Source: Adiantum capillus-veneris (Eukaryota > Streptophyta > Polypodiopsida > Polypodiales > Pteridaceae). Taken from it: a stretch of DNA of 64,000 nt. Position 1 is the stretch's first letter; each line of letters begins with the position of its first letter. Shown piece by piece: positions 57,730 through 64,000 of this stretch. Location of the stretch: the NCBI GenBank assembly GCA_014529385.2, contig CM043943.1:102954355-103018354 (forward strand). The letters run 5' to 3'. Made by a program: the position numbers and the translations under genes. The notes beneath the pieces are model-generated. The model ran no database searches and was not told the DNA's origin. It saw only the letters and a program-made list of their open reading frames with translations.

Positions 57730-58590
57730 TACCTCTCTGTTGAAAAGCAACTGTCCTCGGTTGTGAAGATAAAAATCTACAAACAATACTTGTCAAAAAC
57801 AGTGATTAGTATGTTGTGTCAAAAACGTCACATAATAAAAGAAAAATGTATGAAACTCAACAACATTAGCTTATGTCTGCCGTCATCCACATACTACCTA
57901 TTCTAGTGTCCCATACCACTAGAACAAGCAATATATGTCATACCCTGATGAATCAGGATATCATTGGTCACATTCATCATTGTATAAATCAATTCTCATC
58001 AATCTCAAGTTCACTTCCATACAGATTGTCGCGATGAGTGGCATAAAATGGTAACCATCTTTTTGCAACATTTTTCAGCCTACTCAACGTCCTCTTCCTC
58101 ATATGTGTATATATTTTTCTACGCTATTAAGTTATCTAGAGTAAATTCTCCCTCTTCGTTTAACCTTTGTGGCGACACATACATTGTACTCTTCCCAAAA
58201 ATGTCACCTTAGTCATATATTTATATTACCACCCTTTTCTTTTTTGCTTTGTAAATAAAAGTAAGCATACAATAACCAACTATCTACCCCCAAACTTTCT
58301 TACCTCTTGTGAATTAGTAGTAGAAAAATAATATATCCATCTTCCATCCCATATATATACATTACCCTGGAAATCAACTCTCCACTTGTCTTTACCAAAG
58401 ATTATGGTCCATCTCTACAGGTCTTCTATGCCCCCTCCATAGGTGGCCCAATATCTCTTAAGAATATACATATAGTTTTTCTCCTTTCAAAAAGACTCCA
58501 ACTATATATTCTTTTCACAAGAAAATAATATTGGGCCCTCCTCTATTTGTTTAAGCATCATAGCCTTTTGAAAAAGCATGATTCCCCTTG
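57730..58590. other. No gene seen
   Basis: AT-rich DNA with only short chance frames. No repeat or domain was recognised. Confidence 0.5.
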
Positions 58591-59170
58591 GATGCATACA
58601 AGCAAAGGGCCCATACAAGAAGACTTGGAAGCAAAAGGTTCCCTAGCCTAGTGTGGACCTTCCAAAACGAATTCCTTGGTGCATGGGCGTGAAGAATAGT
58701 CCAAATTCATATCACACATATTGAGCAGGTCAAATTTTCCTTTTGAAGCATGTCATTCCGAGCTACAGGTAAAAAGTTATGGTCAAAATAGTGTAAATCT
58801 GTCAGATTCGCCGCAAAAGGGAACTGTAAATCAAGTAAATTAAGAGGGTGAGATCTTATTTTTTCCCTACTCATCTTCTAGAAGAGCAATGAGTGTTCAA
58901 GGTCACTTGCATGTGATGGGACCAACCTAAAGATGCTTTCTAAATTCCAAGACAGACAAGTTGAGATAACCCGCAGGAGCCACCCGTAGCGCCTCATGGT
59001 GGGGCCCACCTACATTATGCACCCCTATGGAGCCTTCACGGTCCAAAATGATATTTTTGGTGAATAAATAGTCCCGTTTATGTCCAATATTCAATGAGTG
59101 GTCAAACGACACTTAATTAGGGCTAATCACTTACCCTAATTAAGTGTAACATAATCCCACTCCTACACAA

Positions 59171-59180
59171 CTATAAATAG
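59171..59180 (+). promoter_or_regulatory. TATA box of G4 LTR
   Basis: CTATAAATAG, followed by pyrimidine-rich DNA and an AATAAA at about 59364. Confidence 0.65.
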
Positions 59181-59790
59181 CCCCTTTGGAGAGACTCAAC
59201 GACACACACCTATATTTTCAACTTCATGTTGTTTCTTGATCAATAGTAGAGAAAACCCCAACTCTCCCTCTTTCACATCCTCCCTCCTAACCCTCCTCTT
59301 TGGAGGAAGTGCAACTCTATCCTCCACTCTTTCTATTCTACAATCTCTTACTCCATCAACCCAATAAATCATTTGTAGCACCTCAATAACTTGTAAATAC
59401 ATCATGATCACTCTCATGGTTATGTTAATGATCATTAAATCATCTTCAAAACATTCAAGTGTCGCAATTCGTGATGGTTAGCCAGCGTCTGTCCTCCCCT
59501 TAAAAGGTGTGCGAGAAATCAAGTAAGTGTTCTATTCTCAATTTACCATTGGTTTGTTTCTCCACACTTATTCAATTGGTCTAAAGAAATTTCTCGCTCC
59601 AACTCTCTTTTGCTTCATTACATATGCATGTGGCTACCTCTCATGGTGATTTTATTTGTGTCACGGCATTGCATAGATGGAGATGAGCTCTCTATGCAAA
59701 GTGTGTTAGTTTGATGTAAGTGATTCTCTTGTGTGTTTGAGAGGCAAGTCTTGTGCGCATGATTTTTTGATGAGTGCTTGAGAGAGGAGG

Positions 59791-60570
59791 AGTTTGGATG
59801 TATTATGGGTATTCTTATGGGGAGAAGGTGAATGCTATTCCACAAATTGCATATTTCATTTGATGCACGGCATTGGGTTGCATAATCGTTGATGGTGTTC
59901 AAGTGTCCAAAGTGTATATAGAGTAAGGGGGTTTTCAAAGTGTGTTGCTTGAGTGGGTGAGTGCAAGTGTTATTTTGATTGGTTTCCTTCTCCACTCCGA
60001 AAAGAAGGTGGTGCCCCAAGTAGTGTGCGTACCTCTTTACAAACACTTTAAGTTTGGATGTATTATGGGTATTCTTATGGGGAGAAGGTGAATGCTATTC
60101 CACAAATTTCATATTTCATTTGATTCACGGCATTGGGTTGCATAATCGTTGATGGTGTTCAAGTGTTCAAAGTGTATATATAGTAAGGGGGTTTTCAAAG
60201 TGTGTTTCTTGAGTGGGTGAGTGCAAGTGTTATTTTGATTGGTTTCCTTCTCCATTCCCACAAGAAGGTGGTGCCCCAAGTAGTGTGCGTACCTCTTTAC
60301 GAACACTTTAAGTTTGGATGTATTTTGGGTATTCTTATGGGGAGAAGGTGAATGCTATTCCACAAATTGCATATTTCATTTGATGCACGACATTGGGTTG
60401 CATAATCGTTGATGGTGTTCAAGTGTCCAAAGTGTATATAGAGTAAGGGGGTTTTCAAAGTGTGTTGCTTGAGTGGGTGAGTGCAAGTGTTATTTTGATT
60501 GGTTTCCTTCTCCACTCCCAAAAGAAGGTGGTGCCCCAAGTAGTGTGCGTACCTCTTTAAAAACATTTTG
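59791..60570 (+). repeat. Three tandem copies of a 260 bp unit in G4
   Basis: Units start with AGTTTGGATGTATT at 59791, 60051 and 60311, and each is exactly 260 bases apart. They are about 95 percent or more alike. Each carries AAGAAGGTGGTGCCCCAAGTAG, so the primer-site core TGGTGCCCC occurs at 60009, 60269 and 60529, ahead of the true site at 60633. Long - strand frames in the units are a product of the repetition. Confidence 0.97.
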
Positions 60571-60632
60571 TGAGGGTAGGCCCATTGGTTTGGGTTTAGA
60601 GGCCCCATTTCAAAAATCTCGCCCTCATAAAG

Positions 60633-60650
60633 TGGTGCCCCCACTGAGGA
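60633..60650 (+). promoter_or_regulatory. G4 primer-binding site
   Basis: TGGTGCCCCCACTGAGGA, close to the sites of G1 (TGGCGCCCCCACGGAGGA) and G3. It lies only 33 bases before sORF-A. Confidence 0.72.
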
Positions 60651-60683
60651 ACATATTTCCAAGTTACCTTCAAATTTTTAGTA

Positions 60684-60896
60684 ATGAACAATGGAGTCCG
60701 CATCTATCCATTTCATTTTGCACAACACATTAGAGTAAATGTTCACATAGATAGAAAAGTCTTTTTCCAGCAACGCATTGTTTTTATGTTTGGTGCCGAA
60801 AGACTTAGAGAAATACTAGCATCACCCAACCCAATTATACTTCCAATCATCAATTATGAAACTTCTTTTGATGTTCACGTTTTCATTTTGTTTTAA
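60684..60896 (+). CDS. sORF-A protein, 70 residues, unknown function
   Basis: The first ORF after the primer site. Residues 24-41 hold the core (RK, FQQRIVF at 28-34, FG at 36-37, RL at 40-41), 50-59 hold PIILPIINYE, and 61-70 the hydrophobic end with D63-V64. Against the 37840 copy the core is nearly the same in protein but differs in many third codon positions. The protein is basic in its middle and has no membrane segment or signal peptide. It is probably the first product read from the genomic RNA of the element. Function is unknown; a packaging, RNA-binding or host-control role would suit the position but is only a guess. Confidence 0.8.
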   Translation: MNNGVRIYPFHFAQHIRVNVHIDRKVFFQQRIVFMFGAERLREILASPNPIILPIINYETSFDVHVFILF

Positions 60897-60979
60897 AGGC
60901 AGGAACAAGGAGTGGTGAAGGGGTGCTCAAGGGCCATATGAAGGAACGAGGTCTTCAAACCAACAACGAGGAGTAGCAC

Positions 60980-61192
60980 ATGAATCACGATCAAAACAAT
61001 GAACCTTTTAGGCCGATTGCTCGGCAATCCATTCATATAATCATTGCAACTAAGTTTAGGTTTCAATCTATCATAAGGAGGATATTTGGATCCACTCGCC
61101 TCAAAGAAATCAATGCTTCAATTAATCCATTTATTCTACCTATGATAAAGTATGAATTAACAATGGATGTGTACATCTTCATTTTAATGTAA
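60980..61192 (+). CDS. sORF-B protein, 70 residues, unknown function
   Basis: Lies 83 bases after sORF-A and 78 bases before gag. It has exactly the same length as its sORF-A neighbour and aligns to it with no gap: 25 of the last 46 residues agree by my count, among them K25, F28-Q29, F36-G37, R40-L41, E43-I44, N49-P50, I52-L53-P54, Y58-E59, D63-V64 and F67-I68-L69. It shares 35 of 70 residues with the sORF-B at 38055. The best-kept part is SINPFILPMI. The pair arose by tandem duplication before G4 and G5 split. Confidence 0.8.
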   Translation: MNHDQNNEPFRPIARQSIHIIIATKFRFQSIIRRIFGSTRLKEINASINPFILPMIKYELTMDVYIFILM

Positions 61193-61270
61193 TCAGATTT
61201 ATAGTGTCAACAATCTTGTGCGGCCCGTAAGAGAAAAGTTTCTTGAAAAAAAAAAAAAAGTCTAAACAAA

Positions 61271-62002
61271 ATGTCAAGTTCTTTTCCCACGTTTTATGCA
61301 AGAAGTGGGGAAGATGCGCAAGAGTTTCTTGACAACTTGGAGATGGCACATCTCATATCCGGGAGAGATGAAGAGGAAGGAAAGCTACGAGCCTTCCCGT
61401 TGGTTCTAAAATCAGAAGCTAAAGCATGGTATGAGACCTTACAACCCCAAATCAAGTCCAACTGGGAGAGACTGCGAGCAAGCTTCCTCTCCAAGTTCGG
61501 ACAAGGTGATACTTCTGAAGGACTATGGAAATGTCTTATTGGACATAAGTAGGTATCACTTGAAGACTATCCCTCTTATGAAACAACCTTTGTCAATCTA
61601 TGGGGTAGGTGGGCGGCTACATTAGAAAATCATGGTGGTGCACCTAACTTTCTAAAAAAAGAGAGATTCATGGTTGGCTTGTATCCACTTTTAAAGGATA
61701 AAGTGGAGCTAAAATTCCCATCCACCTTCGAAGAAGCACGTGAGGTAGCCATCATCAAGTTTAGAAAACTACACTTCCAAGCACATAGAGCAAGGGGTTT
61801 GAATGAAATGAGTGAGAGGGAGTCTTCACAAACCATGGAAGCACCAATTAGGGCCCCTCTTGCACAATCTTCACAAATAGGAGATAAATCTCAAAAAGAG
61901 GTTTTACAAAGGCTAACTCAACAACTTGAGAACCTCACTCTGAATCTAGTACAGGGTCTACCTCAACAAACGACAACCAAGAGAAGGGAATCACAATTGT
62001 AA
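61271..62002 (+). pseudogene. G4 gag (broken)
   Basis: Starts MSSSFPTFYARSGEDAQEFL, close in pattern to the G1 gag start (MAFSYPEFHGRSDEDLEDFL). The core LKSEAKAWYETL and RLRASFLSKFG is typical of the Ty3/gypsy gag. The C-terminal part has a Gln-rich helix (QRLTQQLENLTLNLVQGL). No zinc knuckle or protease follows. It is a fossil. Confidence 0.85.
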
Positions 62003-62556
62003 AGTCTCTACTTTCAAATTTCACACAAGTTCTATTACGCAATTGAATTTTTTAACCATCACTCATTATTTAAGATATTCAAGTTCAAATTATGAATCGT
62101 AGGTTGAAAAAACTTAGAATTTAAAATTTACGCTACAAAATTCTGACATGTTTAGCTATATGAATCACTAACTAACTTATTGCAAGACTTATTTACTGAT
62201 TGTAGAATTTTCTTTTACTACTGTAAAGTTAATATAAGACTGTAAAGTTTAACTTAAAAATGTAAAGTAAATTATCATCAAGGAAATAAATAAAATAATA
62301 CATAGGGATGACAAATGAAGGCACATGGATCACATAGGAGGGGACAAAGTGGGACACACTATCACATGGAAAGGAGTGGCCTTATCTTTTGATGATAATG
62401 ACAAAGTGGTCAAGCTCATGGGTACCACAAGGGTACCAAAAGCGCGGATATGATTTTTGAAAAAAAAATAAAAAAATAAAAAAATATTTTTTTTATTAAA
62501 AAAAATTTAAAAATATTTTTTTTTTGAAAAAAAAAAGTTGGACATTTTTCTTTCTG
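62003..62556. other. AT-rich stretch with A/T homopolymers, no gene
   Basis: Runs of A and T of up to ten bases fill 62460-62535. No domain or tandem unit is seen before that. Confidence 0.6.
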
Positions 62557-62566
62557 CTATAAATAG
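62557..62566 (+). promoter_or_regulatory. TATA box of a further LTR-like unit
   Basis: CTATAAATAG, with AATAAA at about 62684, spaced as in the other LTRs here. Confidence 0.45.
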
Positions 62567-62734
62567 AGCATCCATGCTCACACTTTAGACATAGAGATTG
62601 CCTCTATAGCGCTCACAAAGTGCTGCCACTTCTCTTAGAGAGAAGGCGTCCACAAACCACTAAGAGAGCAAAAACTCTAGTGGACTAATAAAGTGCGTAT
62701 TAATTAAGCATTCAATTAACTTTAGGAATGATGT

Positions 62735-63115
62735 ATGTGTGCTATCTCTTATTCTAATCTCTCTAATAGATTAGTAAGATTCAATTAGCCATGTGTGTGT
62801 GTGTGTGTGTGCTATCTCTTACTCTAATCTCTCTAATAGATCAGTAAGATTCAATTAGTTATGTGTGTGTGTGTGTGTGCTATCTATTATTACTCTAATC
62901 TTCTAATAGATTAGTAAGATTCAATTAGCTTTAAGAAGGATATGTGTGTGTGTGTGTGTGTGTTATCTTTTACTCTAATCTCTCTAATAGATTGGTGAGA
63001 TTCAATTAGCTTTAGAAAAGTATGTGTGTGTGTTCTCCTTTACTCTAATCTTTCTAATGGATTAGTAAGATTCAATTAAATTTAGAAAAGATGTGTGTGT
63101 ATGTTTTCTTTTACT
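62735..63115 (+). repeat. Minisatellite, five to six units of about 70-80 bp with internal (GT)n
   Basis: Each unit reads TCTAATCTCTCTAATAGATTAGTAAGATTCAATTAG, followed by a GT run of varying length. The GT run shortens toward the right and units diverge in the same direction. Confidence 0.95.
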
Positions 63116-63585
63116 CCAATCTCTTTAAGTATATCTAATCTCTCTAGTTAGTAGATCTTCACTATTAACTTATGTATAGTTAATTGAAAGTTAAAACATA
63201 ATAGAACTCATCATATTTTTATTATACATGATGAAATTCTCATTCACCAATGTTATTATCAATTAGGTTAAATAGAATTTTGAATAATACTAAAAATTGA
63301 TTTAGTTGAAGTATAGAATTGAAGTTAGAATTGGATTAGAAATGTCATGCATAAAAGTAATGCATTCTTAAACTTTCACTCATAATTTACACACTTAGTT
63401 TTTGATTAATTAAGATTAGCAAATATTTGATGTATAGAAATTAGATGTAGAACAACAACACTAAGTGTGAATCCGAGTTGGCGAGGATTCAAATTTTAGA
63501 CTCTCTTTGAAAACAAGGAGATTACTAGGAAAATTGACCAATTTAAAGTTCTAAGTGTATAACATAAGTGTAGTACAAAAAAAAA

Positions 63586-63788
63586 TGGCTCCAAAGCGTG
63601 CTCGAACACAAGGCACTAATGATCATGAAGCTGGTACAAGTAACGGTGGAACACCTGCGGAAAATGCTATGTCTCCACCAATCGGACCAATCGAACCAAT
63701 CGGAGCTATGGTACAGGTTAGTATTGCAGTTTCAAGTTATGCATCATTGCATATGCGAGACCATAGGAATATATTATTTACCTTATGA
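63586..63788 (+). other. Short gag-start-like reading frame
   Basis: MAPKRARTQGTNDHEAGTSNGG has the basic, Gly/Asn-rich look of some Ty3/gypsy gag starts and follows an LTR-like promoter and leader. After about 45 codons a GTTAGTAT word follows CAG, and the frame loses character. The right edge of the window prevents a firm call; 63789-64000 shows nothing else. Confidence 0.3.
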
Positions 63789-64000
63789 AAAGAAAACACG
63801 GACCGAAACCACGAGGCTTAACCCCAAGAAACTTGTCATATGTTTGACAAGTAGGAAAGATTGTCTGGTTAAACTGGTTGCTATAGGAAAGAATGTTTGT
63901 CCAAAACCTTCGGTATGGTTTCTCTCAAGTCTCTCTACTTATTAGCGCTGGTATTATGTGGCAGTTGCCGAGGCGTGAGATGATGCCCAGGATGGCACCA

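Larger units (their letters stand above)
58600..62002 (+). mobile_element. G4: LTR element with sORF-A, sORF-B and gag
   Basis: A long LTR-like part (TATA at 59171) includes three 260 bp tandem units (59791-60570). It is followed by a primer site (60633), sORF-A (60684), sORF-B (60980) and gag (61271-62002). The primer site matches G1 to G3 and the gag start resembles that of G1, which places it with the Tat group. No pol follows gag, so it may be non-autonomous. The gag is broken; the two small ORFs look whole. The left LTR limit and the 3' LTR were not found. Confidence 0.72.

Noticed and set aside
59791-60570. CRISPR-like array
   Set aside because: Three 260 bp units abut directly with no unique spacers, and the DNA is plainly plant transposon sequence.
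59618-60662. Three - strand frames with nearly the same protein (YAHYLGHHLL)
   Set aside because: They result from the three 260 bp tandem units. The repeat explains the likeness and no start or domain supports a gene.

Overview
The window reads as repeat-filled nuclear DNA from a large-genome land plant. The evidence is the mix of families: plant-type Ty3/gypsy elements of the dual-RNase-H (Tat) group, Ty1/copia elements with initiator-tRNA-Met primer sites, plant LINEs, and very many long GA/CT microsatellites. A fern is a reasonable guess, but the window cannot settle it. I see no convincing host gene, tRNA, rRNA or CRISPR array. Everything that can be recognised is a mobile element, a microsatellite, or AT-rich DNA between elements.

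Layout from left to right. 1-3760: LINE on the + strand, entering from the left edge. 4.1-5.6 kb: cluster of GA/GT microsatellites. 7.8-9.9 kb: copia remnant (C1). 9.9-11.3 kb: internally deleted copia on the - strand (C2). 11.34-19.92 kb: nearly full-length Ty3/gypsy element on the - strand (G1) with two 1.14 kb LTRs and a small MITE in its gag. 19.93-25.42 kb: pol-less Ty3/gypsy element (G2) with very long LTRs. 25.4-27.2 kb: copia RT/RNase H remnant (C3). 28.5-31.8 kb: second LINE. 32-36.5 kb: mostly unassigned. 36.6-38.75 kb: 5' part of an LTR element carrying two small ORFs (G5). 38.75-49.72 kb: compound Ty3/gypsy element (G3), pol segment-LTR-full internal region-LTR. 50.20-52.61 kb: compact copia (C5) with target duplication ACTTT. 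54.2-54.8 kb: LINE scrap. 54.8-56.6 kb: LTR-gag remnant (G7). 58.6-62.0 kb: LTR element with a triplicated 260 bp repeat, the same two small ORFs and gag (G4). 62.5-64 kb: start of a further LTR-like unit.

The most interesting signal is a family of unannotated proteins of about 70 residues (sORF-A and sORF-B), encoded between the LTR/primer site and gag. Tandem A-B pairs lie at 37840-38267 and 60684-61192, and a broken A alone lies at 18178-18381 (- strand) ahead of the gag of G1. A and B align to each other without gaps, so B looks like an ancient tandem duplicate of A. Conserved residues are kept through many synonymous codon differences, as expected of selected protein-coding genes. In one pair the two ORFs overlap as ATGA. 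I do not recognise the family.
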